DNA of 64,000 nucleotides, taken from NCBI RefSeq assembly GCF_026017845.1, contig NZ_CP100416.1, forward strand, positions 9,174,334-9,238,333, given 5' to 3'. Below, in pieces: positions 8,337-15,249 of the stretch. The stretch is from Amycolatopsis mediterranei (GTDB taxonomy: Bacteria > Actinomycetota > Actinomycetes > Mycobacteriales > Pseudonocardiaceae). The notes beneath the pieces were generated by a model that ran no database searches, had not been told where the DNA came from, and saw only the letters and a program-made list of their open reading frames with translations. Position 1 is the first letter of the stretch, and each line of letters starts with the position of its first letter. A program made the position numbers and the translations under genes.

Positions 8337-8383
8337 CCCTGCGCTGAACCAGCCAGTGGCCGCCCCGGACGGGCGGCCTTTTT
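8314..8383 (+). promoter_or_regulatory. transcription attenuator of trpS
   Basis: Four complementary segments are visible: strand 1 GGCCGCC (8314-8320), strand 2 GGCGGCC (8324-8330), strand 3 GGCCGCCC (8358-8365), strand 4 GGGCGGCC (8371-8378) followed by TTTTT (8379-8383). Strands 1:2 and 3:4 form the terminating conformation; strand 2 can instead pair with strand 3, since strand 3 repeats strand 1 exactly. Stalling on the Trp codons masks strand 1, favours 2:3 and lets transcription enter trpS. This is the classic ribosome-mediated design; an auxiliary indolmycin-resistant Trp-tRNA synthetase of Streptomyces coelicolor is reported to be regulated in this way. Confidence 0.88.
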
Positions 8384-8424
8384 CGTGCCTTCTCCGGGGT
8401 GGTCCCCCGCGGAAGGAAGACACG

Positions 8425-9444
8425 ATGAGCAAGCTGTCCGGCATCACGCCCTCCGGTCACGTCCACCTCGGCAACCACCTCGGCGCGGTCCGCCGCTGGG
8501 CGCTCGATGGCGGCGCGGAGGACCTGTACTTCGTCGCCGACCTGCACGGCATGACGACCCCGCACAATCCACCGAAACTCCGATCACTGGCACGCGAGCA
8601 GCTCGCCGTGCTGATCGCCGCCGGCATCGATCCCGAGCGGGTGTTCGTCCAGTCCGACCTGGCCCGCGAGCTCGGCGCGCTGACCTGGGTCCTGGAGTGC
8701 ACCTGCAACTACGGCGAGGCCGCGCGGATGATCCAGTTCAAAGAAAAATCAGCGGCGCGCAGCGCCTCGGTTGAGGGCGGGGGCGGGGGCATGGATGGAA
8801 AGTCCAAAGGCCAGGCCGGGGTGCGGCTGTCGCTGCTGACGTACCCGGCGCTGATGGCCGCCGACATCCTCCTGCAGGGCGCGGACGAGGTGCCGGTCGG
8901 CGAGGACCAGCGCCAGCACGTGGAGCTGACGCGGACCCTCGCGAAGCGGTTCAACGGCACCTACGGCGACGTGTTCACCATCCCGCGCGCGGTGCTGCCG
9001 CCGACGGGCGCCCGGGTCAAGGACCTGGCCGACCCGACGCGCAAGATGTCGAAGTCGGCGCGGGACGCGGTGGGCGTGGTGTTCGTGCTCGACGAGCCCG
9101 ACCAGATCCGCCGCAAGATCCGCCGCGCGGTCACCGACGGCGGTTCGGTGCCGGTGCACGCCCCGGAGACGCGGCCCGGGATGGCGAACCTGCTGGAGAT
9201 CCTCGCCGCGTGCCGGGGCGGGTCACCGGCGGAGCTGGCCGACGGGTTCTCGTCGTACGGCGCGGTGAAGGACGCCGTCGCCGACGCGGTGATCGAAGAG
9301 CTGCGGCCCGTACGGGAACGCGCGTCTTCGCTGCTCGACGACGTCGCGGAGCTGGATCGCGTGCGGAAGGCGGGCGCGGAGCGCGCCCGCGAACGCGGCT
9401 CGCACCGGCTCGACGCGGCGCTGCGGATGATCGGCGCCAATTGA
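8425..9444 (+). CDS. trpS: tryptophanyl-tRNA synthetase, attenuator-controlled
   Basis: A 339-aa class Ic aminoacyl-tRNA synthetase that charges tRNA-Trp. The ATG at 8425 has GGAAGGAAG about 5 bases upstream. HIGH-type motif HLGN at residues 14-17, KMSKS at 207-211, and the conserved 'YPALMAADIL' and 'VGEDQRQHVELTR' segments. Between 'MIQFKEKSA' and 'VRLSLLTYPAL' (about residues 108-130) there is a Gly/Ser/Lys-rich insertion containing GGGGG, in place of the short loop of E. coli TrpRS. Because the upstream attenuator ties expression to Trp-tRNA shortage, this may be an inducible second copy rather than the housekeeping enzyme. Ends in a 20-bp inverted repeat shared with the convergent Nudix gene. 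Confidence 0.95.
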   Translation: MSKLSGITPSGHVHLGNHLGAVRRWALDGGAEDLYFVADLHGMTTPHNPPKLRSLAREQLAVLIAAGIDPERVFVQSDLARELGALTWVLECTCNYGEAARMIQFKEKSAARSASVEGGGGGMDGKSKGQAGVRLSLLTYPALMAADILLQGADEVPVGEDQRQHVELTRTLAKRFNGTYGDVFTIPRAVLPPTGARVKDLADPTRKMSKSARDAVGVVFVLDEPDQIRRKIRRAVTDGGSVPVHAPETRPGMANLLEILAACRGGSPAELADGFSSYGAVKDAVADAVIEELRPVRERASSLLDDVAELDRVRKAGAERARERGSHRLDAALRMIGAN

Positions 9445-9447
9445 GCA

Positions 9448-9538
9448 GCTCGGTGACCAGTCCGGCCGCATGACTTCGTGGCAACGGTCACGTGCCGAGC
9501 GCGGGGCGGCCTACTTTTGGCCGGACTGGTCACCGAGC
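9448..9538. repeat. perfect 20-bp inverted repeat at convergent gene ends
   Basis: GCTCGGTGACCAGTCCGGCC (9448-9467) and its exact reverse complement (9519-9538) are separated by 51 bases. The left arm begins four bases after the trpS stop; the right arm is the last coding part of the Nudix gene. The transcript of either gene can fold into a 20-bp stem, so it may act as a shared bidirectional terminator. The arms look like a duplicated, inverted piece of the Nudix 3' end. Confidence 0.8.
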
Positions 9539-9918
9539 AGCGCGCGGAAGGCCGGCAGCAGGATCCGGTCGGCGGGCAGCCAGTCGACGTCGTCGAGGTC
9601 GTCGGGCCCGAGCCAGCGCACGGCTCGGTGCTCGACGGCCCGCGGCTCTTCGCCGGGCGAAACGAGCTTCGCGGCGTAGATGCGGAGAACCCGGCCACCG
9701 GGCAGCGGGATGTCCTCCCCGACCCGGCCGCCGACCTCGACGACCACGTCGAGCTCCTCGCTGCACTCGCGGGCCAGCGCGAAGGCCTCGGACTCCCCTT
9801 CCTCGACCCGGCCGCCGGGCAGTTCCCACTGCCCCGCGTGCTTCGGCGGCCAGGCCCGCTGCTGGGCCAGCAGCTTGCCGTCCCGCACCAGGGCGGCTCC
9901 CACGATCACAGCGTTCAC
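9511..9918 (-). CDS. Nudix hydrolase (MutT-like)
   Basis: A 135-aa single-domain Nudix protein that would hydrolyse a nucleoside diphosphate-linked substrate, possibly an oxidised or modified nucleotide. The Nudix box GGRVEEGESEAFALARECSE followed by EL (about residues 37-60) keeps the catalytic REcsEEL core. The GTG at 9918 is preferred; the longer open frame upstream reads through a 21-bp repeat array and is not real protein. 'QWELPGG' and a short C-terminal 'WLPADRILLPAFRALL' fit the (deoxy)CTP/8-oxo-dGTP clade. Transcribed leftward downstream of the histidine kinase. Confidence 0.9.
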   Translation of the reverse strand: MNAVIVGAALVRDGKLLAQQRAWPPKHAGQWELPGGRVEEGESEAFALARECSEELDVVVEVGGRVGEDIPLPGGRVLRIYAAKLVSPGEEPRAVEHRAVRWLGPDDLDDVDWLPADRILLPAFRALLGDQSGQK

Positions 9919-9967
9919 AGTCCCGGAACTTACCCGGAAGCCCCGCCCCCGGCCGCGCCGTGTCGCC

Positions 9968-10079
9968 CCGCCAATCACACGTGATGCCCCGCCAATCACG
10001 CGAGATGCCCCGCCAATCACGCGAACCGACCCTTCAGGTACGCGAACCGACCCTCCGGGTGCGTCAACCGGCCGTTCCG
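9968..10079. repeat. 21-bp-period intergenic repeat array (two unit types)
   Basis: Three units starting CCGCCAATCAC at 9968, 9989 and 10010, the first containing ATCACACGTGAT, a near-palindrome of ATCACGCGTGAT. These run into three units starting AACCG at 10024, 10045 and 10066. Spacing is exactly 21 bp within each type. The array abuts the histidine-kinase stop codon (10080) and precedes the Nudix start. Units of both types recur elsewhere in the window (29377-29515, 30773-30835). It creates spurious open frames with heptad-like residues, which I do not regard as coding. Confidence 0.85.
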
Positions 10080-11399
10080 TCACGCCTCCCCGCCCGCGGC
10101 CGCGCGCCAGAGGACCACGAACCGCGCGCCGCCGTCCGGGGACTCGCCCACCTGGACGCGGCCGCCGCGACGGCGGACGGTCTCGGCCACCATCGCCAGG
10201 CCCAGTCCCGTGCCGCCCGATGACCGGGCCCGGTCATCGGCGATCCGGTAGAAGCGGTCGAACACCTTTTCGCGGTGCTCCGGCGCGATGCCCGGGCCGT
10301 CGTCGTCGACCACGACCCGCACCGACGACCGCGACGCCAGCACCGACACCACGATCTGCCCGCGCGCGTAGCGGCACGCGTTGCGCAGCAGGTTGTCCAG
10401 CACCAGCTCCACTTCCGCGTGCGCGGCCGACGCCCACGCCTGGGCGACCGCCGTGCTCACCCGGGTCTCCGGGGCGCCCGCCGGGAGCCGGGCCACCGCC
10501 GCGCGGACCTCGCTCACCAGCTCGACCGGCGAAGCCGGCGGCACCTCCCCCGCGTCCGAGCGGGCCAGCGACAGCAGCCCGTCCAGCAGCGACGACAGCC
10601 GCTCGGCCTCGGTCAAGATGTCCGACAGCGTCTCCTGCGCCAGCTCCGGATCGGGGTTGGTCACGGCCACCTCGGCCTGCACCCGGATCGACGCGACCGG
10701 CGAGCGCAGCTCGTGCGCGGCGTCGCCGGTGAAGCGCCGGAGCCGGTCGCTGGCCTGTTCCTGCCGTTCCAGCAGCGCGTTGAACTCCTCCGCCAGCGCG
10801 CGCAGCTCGTCGTGCGAGTCCGGCAGCGCCAGCCGCGCCCCCGGCGGCAGCGACCGCACCGAACCCCGCATGCGCGCCACGGGCCGCAGGGACAGGCGCA
10901 CCACCAGCCACGTCGCGAAGCCCGCCACCAGCGCGCCGGCGATCGCGACGACCACCAGCCACACGCCGCCGTAGTGCACCGCGGCGGCGAACCCGACCAG
11001 GCCGGCTCCCGCGACGACCAGCCGCTGCGCCCCGTCCGGCGCGCTGACGACCGTGCCCAGGTACCGCGCGCCGTCGCGCTGGACCGGCTGGCCCGCCTTG
11101 AGCGCCGAGACGTCCGAAGCCGAGAGCCCGGTCGGGGTGCCGCCGTCCACCGGCGCGCCCGCGATGTCGAGCACCCGCAGCGTCACCGGGGCGGACCCGG
11201 ACAGCGGACGGCCCGCGCTCACCTCGGCCCCGGCCGGGCCGAGCGCGCCCGTCAGCTCGTGGTCGACCGAGCCGATGAGCCGCGGCGAGAGGTTCGACGC
11301 GGCCAGCGCCGCCAGCCCGAGCAGGCAGACCAGGGTGATCGTCGCGGCCAGCACGGTGATCCGGGCCTGCAGCGTCCGGCCCCGCCACCAGGCGATCAC
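10080..11399 (-). CDS. sensor histidine kinase of a two-component system
   Basis: A 439-aa membrane kinase. One helix at about residues 15-36, an extracytoplasmic sensor of about 100 residues, a second helix at about 140-168 and a HAMP linker. The phospho-acceptor His is in DAAHELRSP (about 235-243). ATP-binding motifs follow: N box 'LVLDNLLRNACRYA', G1 'DDDGPGIAP', F box and G2 'GGTGLGLAMV'. Its ATG overlaps the response-regulator stop by 4 bases, so the pair is translationally coupled. It should signal to that regulator, which probably controls the divergent LolA-like/ABC operon. Signal unknown. Confidence 0.94.
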   Translation of the reverse strand: MIAWWRGRTLQARITVLAATITLVCLLGLAALAASNLSPRLIGSVDHELTGALGPAGAEVSAGRPLSGSAPVTLRVLDIAGAPVDGGTPTGLSASDVSALKAGQPVQRDGARYLGTVVSAPDGAQRLVVAGAGLVGFAAAVHYGGVWLVVVAIAGALVAGFATWLVVRLSLRPVARMRGSVRSLPPGARLALPDSHDELRALAEEFNALLERQEQASDRLRRFTGDAAHELRSPVASIRVQAEVAVTNPDPELAQETLSDILTEAERLSSLLDGLLSLARSDAGEVPPASPVELVSEVRAAVARLPAGAPETRVSTAVAQAWASAAHAEVELVLDNLLRNACRYARGQIVVSVLASRSSVRVVVDDDGPGIAPEHREKVFDRFYRIADDRARSSGGTGLGLAMVAETVRRRGGRVQVGESPDGGARFVVLWRAAAGGEA

Positions 11400-12112
11400 G
11401 GGGTGATGACCTCGTCGAGCTCCGCGTCGGACGCCAGGTAGCCGTGCCCCCGCACGGTCCGCAGCAGCGCGCCGGCTCCGACCGCGTCGAGCTTGCGGCG
11501 CACGTAACCGACGTAGACCTCGACGAGGTTGCGGGTCACCGCCTGCTCCTCGCCCCAGACCGCGCGCAGCAGCTCGTCCTTCGTGACGACCGTGCCCGCC
11601 CGCCCGACGAGGACCTCCAGCAGCGCGAACTCCCGCGGGCTCAGCCCGACTTCTTCGTCGTGCCAGTGCACCTGCCGCAGCCCGCGGTCGACGGCCAGCG
11701 CGCCGAGCCGCAGCGTGCCGCGGCCGGCTTCCGGCCCGGCCCGGCGCAGCACCGCGCGGACCTGCGCGACCAGCACCACGAACGAGAACGGCTTGACGAG
11801 GTAGCCGTCGGCACCGAGGTCGAGGCCGTCGGCCTGGTCGATCTCGCCGTCCTTGGCCGAGACGAGCAGCACCGGTGTGGTCACGCCGTCCTTGCGCAGC
11901 CGCTCCAGCACGCGGTAGCCGGACAGGCCCGGCAGCATGATGTCGAGCAGGACGACGTCGAACGAGCCGGTGCTCGCCAGCTGCAGGCCGGTGGGCCCGT
12001 CCGCGGCGGTCACCACGTCCATGCCCTCCGCGCGCAGCCCGCGCTGCAGCGCCTTCCGCACGCCCGGTTCGTCGTCGACCACCAGCACCCGAGGTTTCAC
12101 GAGACTCATCAT
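11396..12112 (-). CDS. OmpR/PhoB-family response regulator
   Basis: A 238-aa regulator: receiver domain (VLVVDDE at about 9-15, phospho-acceptor Asp in LLDIMLP at about 56, Lys in LVKPFS at about 107) and a C-terminal winged-helix domain ('LSPREFALLEVL', 'VEVYVGYVRRKL', 'RTVRGHGYL'). Tandem ATG codons open the frame. It heads the operon with the kinase gene. The 148-bp divergent region to the LolA-like gene has TCTCAGC direct repeats in the arrangement expected for OmpR-type dimers, making autoregulation and control of the neighbour likely but inferred. Confidence 0.94.
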   Translation of the reverse strand: MMSLVKPRVLVVDDEPGVRKALQRGLRAEGMDVVTAADGPTGLQLASTGSFDVVLLDIMLPGLSGYRVLERLRKDGVTTPVLLVSAKDGEIDQADGLDLGADGYLVKPFSFVVLVAQVRAVLRRAGPEAGRGTLRLGALAVDRGLRQVHWHDEEVGLSPREFALLEVLVGRAGTVVTKDELLRAVWGEEQAVTRNLVEVYVGYVRRKLDAVGAGALLRTVRGHGYLASDAELDEVITP

Positions 12113-12140
12113 GGCCGGTTTGCGCAGGTCGTGCGTCGGT

Positions 12141-12190
12141 TCTCAGCGCGATCTCAGCGTGGGAGGGAGAACCTTCAGGGGTATCTCAGC
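12141..12190. promoter_or_regulatory. TCTCAGC direct repeats, candidate response-regulator binding site
   Basis: TCTCAGCG occurs at 12141-12148 and 12152-12159 (11 bp apart, i.e. a 7-bp half-site with 4-bp spacer) and TCTCAGC again at 12184-12190, on the same helical face. This spacing matches direct-repeat sites of PhoP/OmpR-type regulators, for example TCACAGC-N4-TCACAGC of mycobacterial PhoP. It lies between the divergent regulator and LolA-like genes. Confidence 0.6.
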
Positions 12191-12260
12191 CTCGAGAGGG
12201 AAGCGTCGTGGCCAGGGAGCCGGGCACACTCAGGTCCGGGAACACCACAGGGAGAGACGC

Positions 12261-13358
12261 ATGAAACCGAAGACGAAGGGCATCACCGCCGCGGTCCTCG
12301 GCACCGCGCTCGGTGCCGGCGGCCTCGCGTTCGTCGCGATGCCGGCCAGCGCCGACGACAAGCCGGCCCTGCCGCAGGTCAGCGCCGAAGACCTGGTCCA
12401 GTCGGTCGCCAAGGCGAAGCCCGGCGCGTTCGACGGCACGCTGAAGGTGAGCAACGACCTGGGCCTGCCCGCGCTGGGGAACGCGGTGCCGGGGGCGTCG
12501 GCGCTGAACATGGACTCCGCGCACATCTTCACCGACGGCGCGGGCAAGAGCCGGCTGGCCGTCACGCAGGGGGCGAGCCAGCAGACGGTGGTCCACGACG
12601 GCACCACCGTCTGGGACTACAGCTCCAAGACGAACACCGCGACCAAGGTGACCATCCCGGCCGACGTGGCCCAGCAGAAGGGCGCCGGCAGCGAGAAGAC
12701 CGCCGACCCGCTGACGGCTTCGACGGAACTGCTCGCGAAGGTCCGCGAGAGCAGCACGGTGTCGGTCGACGGCACCGCGTCCGTCGCCGGCCGCGCGGCC
12801 TACGAACTGGTCCTGACGCCGAAGCCGACCGAGCGGACGCTGCTGCGCGAGATCCGCGTGGCGGTCGACTCGCAGACGCGGATGCCGCTGCGCGTGTCGG
12901 TGCTGAGCAACGGCACGGCGACGCCGGCGCTCGAGGTGGCGTTCACCGAGATCGAGTTCACCCAGCAGCCGGCCGACCTCTTCACCTTCACCCCGCCGAA
13001 GGGCGCCAAGGTGCAGGAGAAGACGCCGACGATCGACCAGCAGCACAAGGACCTCGCCGAGCAGGCGAAGCAGGACGTCAAGGTCGTCGGCGACGGCTGG
13101 GACACCGTCGTCACCGGCAAGGTGCCGGCGGACGCGCTGAACGCGGCGCCGAAGCAGCAGTCCGGCCGTGAAGGCCGCGGCGGCAACACGGACCCGAAGG
13201 CACTGCTCGCGCGGTTCGCCAAGAAGGTCAACGGCGCGTGGGGCAGCGGCTACCTCGTCACCACGAAGGTCGGCAGCGCGGTGCTGACCGACGACGGCCG
13301 GTTCGCCGCCGGCGCGGTGCCGGAGCAGGTCCTGTACGAAGCGCTGGGTCAGAAGTGA
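12261..13358 (+). CDS. secreted LolA/RseB-like protein
   Basis: A 365-aa exported protein. The ATG at 12261 has GGGAGAG just upstream; the signal peptide (about residues 1-35) ends in ASADD. The rest is a beta-rich body with 'AHIFTDGAGKSRLAV', 'TVWDYSSKTNTATKV' and 'EIEFTQQPADLFTFTPP', the pattern of LolA-fold proteins (LolA, LppX, RseB, DUF2092) that hold a lipid or hydrophobic ligand. It overlaps the ABC ATPase gene by 4 bases, so it may pass a lipid-like substrate to, or sense it for, that exporter. Likely regulated by the divergent two-component system. Confidence 0.82.
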   Translation: MKPKTKGITAAVLGTALGAGGLAFVAMPASADDKPALPQVSAEDLVQSVAKAKPGAFDGTLKVSNDLGLPALGNAVPGASALNMDSAHIFTDGAGKSRLAVTQGASQQTVVHDGTTVWDYSSKTNTATKVTIPADVAQQKGAGSEKTADPLTASTELLAKVRESSTVSVDGTASVAGRAAYELVLTPKPTERTLLREIRVAVDSQTRMPLRVSVLSNGTATPALEVAFTEIEFTQQPADLFTFTPPKGAKVQEKTPTIDQQHKDLAEQAKQDVKVVGDGWDTVVTGKVPADALNAAPKQQSGREGRGGNTDPKALLARFAKKVNGAWGSGYLVTTKVGSAVLTDDGRFAAGAVPEQVLYEALGQK

Positions 13359-14332
13359 CCAGCACGACCTCTGTGGAGTCCGGGGCGGACGTCTCTTCGG
13401 AGGCGTCCGCCCCGGCGGTCCCGCTGGCCGCGCGGACCCGGGGACTGCGCAAGGTCTACGGCAGCACCGTCGCGGTGGACCACGTCGACCTCGACATCCC
13501 GCAGGGCGCGGTCGTCGGCATGCTCGGGCCGAACGGCTCGGGCAAGACGACGACCATCCGGATGCTGCTCGGCCTGGTCCGGCCGACCGAGGGCGAGGTC
13601 GAGCTGCTGGGCCGTCCGATGCCGGACGCCGCCGCGCACGCGCTGCCGGACGTCGGCGCGCTGGTCGAGGGGCCGGGCTTCCACCCGTTCCTGTCCGGGC
13701 GCGACAACCTGCTGCGCTTCGCCGCGGCGGAACCGCGGCTGGCCGCGGCCGGGATCCCGGTCGCGGTGGACTCCGCGCTGGAGCGCGTCGGGCTGACCGG
13801 GGCGGCGCGACGGCGGTACAAGGGGTATTCGCTCGGCATGAAGCAGCGGCTCGGGCTCGCTTCGGCGTTGCTGGTGCCGCGGAAGATGGTCGTGCTCGAC
13901 GAGCCGACCAACGGCCTCGACCCTGCTGGTACCAGGGAGATCCGCAGGATCGTCGCCGAGCTGCACGCCGAGGGCGTCACCGTGCTGGTGTCGTCGCACC
14001 TGCTGGCCGAGGTGGAGGCGACGTGCACGCACGTGGCCGTGCTGCAGGCCGGGAACGTCGTCGCGCAGGGCGAGCTGGCGGAGCTGCTGGAGTCCGGGAA
14101 CGCGGCCTTGCTGGTCCGCACGCCGGACGCGGAACACGCGGTGGAAGTGCTGCGGGAGAACCGGATCGGCGCCCGGTTGACGCCGGACGGCATCCGGGCC
14201 GATCTCACCGCGGCCGAGGCGCCGCGGGTGCTGCAGGTCCTGGTGGGCGCGGGGGTCGCGGTCCACGAGGCGACGCGGGCCCGCACCGGCCTGGAAGACC
14301 TGTTCGCGCGGCTGACCGAGGGGGCGGAATGA
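13355..14332 (+). CDS. ABC transporter ATP-binding protein (exporter type)
   Basis: A 325-aa ATPase. GTG at 13355 within the upstream stop (GTGA). Walker A GPNGSGKTT (about residues 62-70), signature 'YSLGMKQRLGLASALL', Walker B 'VVLDEPTNGLDP', and switch His in 'VLVSSHLLAEVE'. A C-terminal tail of about 90 residues beyond the ATPase core is typical of DrrA/CcmA-type exporters. It overlaps the permease start by 4 bases (ATGA). Probably moves a drug, lipid or envelope component with the following permease; substrate unknown. Confidence 0.93.
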   Translation: MTSTTSVESGADVSSEASAPAVPLAARTRGLRKVYGSTVAVDHVDLDIPQGAVVGMLGPNGSGKTTTIRMLLGLVRPTEGEVELLGRPMPDAAAHALPDVGALVEGPGFHPFLSGRDNLLRFAAAEPRLAAAGIPVAVDSALERVGLTGAARRRYKGYSLGMKQRLGLASALLVPRKMVVLDEPTNGLDPAGTREIRRIVAELHAEGVTVLVSSHLLAEVEATCTHVAVLQAGNVVAQGELAELLESGNAALLVRTPDAEHAVEVLRENRIGARLTPDGIRADLTAAEAPRVLQVLVGAGVAVHEATRARTGLEDLFARLTEGAE

Positions 14333-15204
14333 CGACGGCGGTTCTCGACGCACCGGCGGCCCGCACGGGCCACGACACGGTGCCGTTGCCGCGGCTGCTA
14401 GCCGCGGAGCTGCGCTGGATCTTCCGGCGGCCGCGCACGCTGGCCGTGCTGGGGCTCCTGGCGCTGATCCCGGTGGTGATCGGCATCGGCCTGACGCTGG
14501 TGAGCGGGCCGCCCGACGCCGGCGGGCCGAACCCCGACGGCGCGCTGCTGGCGTCGGCGGTCAACAACGCGTTCGTGCTGCCCATCGCGGCGATCGTGAT
14601 GTCGCTGGCGCTGCTGCTCCCGCTGGCCTCGGCCATGGCGGGCGCGGACGCGATCGCGGGCGAGACCTCGCACGGCACGCTGCGCGGCTGGCTGATCGCC
14701 CCGGTCGGCCGAGGCCGGCTGCTGGCGGTCAAGGCGTTCGGCGTCGCGACGGTGTCGGTCGTTTCGGTGCTGGCGATGTGCGTGACGGGCGTGGTGACGG
14801 GCCTGATCATCAACGGCACGGACTCGCTGTTCACGCTGTCGGGCACGACGTTGTCCCTGGGCGGCGCGCTGGCCCGGATCCTGCTGGTCGCAGGCTGGGT
14901 GGTGCTCCAGCTGTGGGCGGTCGGCGCGGTCGCGCTGGCGATCTCCAGCTGGACCGAGCACCCGATGCTGGTGGTGGCTTCGGTACTGGCGGGTGACATC
15001 GTGTTCACGATCCTCGGGTTCCTGTCTTCGCTGGACTGGCTGCACCCGTTCCTGCTGACGCAGAACTGGTCGATGGCTCCGGCGGAGGTCCTGCAGGACC
15101 CGATGGGTACCCAGATGCTGGGCGAAGGCGCGCTGCGCGCGGTTTGCTACATCGTGATCGGGCTTTCGCTGGCGTACGCCCGCCTGTCGACCCGAGACGG
15201 CTGA
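14329..15204 (+). CDS. ABC transporter permease (ABC-2 type)
   Basis: A 291-aa membrane protein with about six helices, starting around 'LAVLGLLALIPVVIGIGLTL' (residues 40-60). The loop 'AGADAIAGETSHGTLRGWLIAPVGRGR' cut here to 'AGETSHGTLRGWL' is characteristic of ABC-2 permeases such as NatB/YhaP types. It completes the three-gene operon with the LolA-like protein and ATPase. A 12-bp stem terminator (15213-15249) lies just after its stop, shared with the convergent thiQ. Confidence 0.9.
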   Translation: MTTAVLDAPAARTGHDTVPLPRLLAAELRWIFRRPRTLAVLGLLALIPVVIGIGLTLVSGPPDAGGPNPDGALLASAVNNAFVLPIAAIVMSLALLLPLASAMAGADAIAGETSHGTLRGWLIAPVGRGRLLAVKAFGVATVSVVSVLAMCVTGVVTGLIINGTDSLFTLSGTTLSLGGALARILLVAGWVVLQLWAVGAVALAISSWTEHPMLVVASVLAGDIVFTILGFLSSLDWLHPFLLTQNWSMAPAEVLQDPMGTQMLGEGALRAVCYIVIGLSLAYARLSTRDG

Positions 15205-15212
15205 GGTTCCTT

Positions 15213-15249
15213 CCGGACGGCGTCAACCGACCAGCGCGACGCCGTCCGG
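15213..15249. terminator. bidirectional hairpin terminator
   Basis: CCGGACGGCGTC (15213-15224) pairs with GACGCCGTCCGG (15238-15249) around a 13-base loop, between the ABC-2 permease stop (15204) and the last codons of the convergent thiQ. Confidence 0.7.

Noticed and set aside
9968..10022. CRISPR array
   Set aside because: Units are contiguous at 21 bp without unique spacers, and no cas genes are present.
9919..10083. N-terminal extension of the Nudix protein with repeated VIGGAS-type residues
   Set aside because: The extension is translation of the 21-bp repeat array; a GTG at the start of the conserved fold is the better start.
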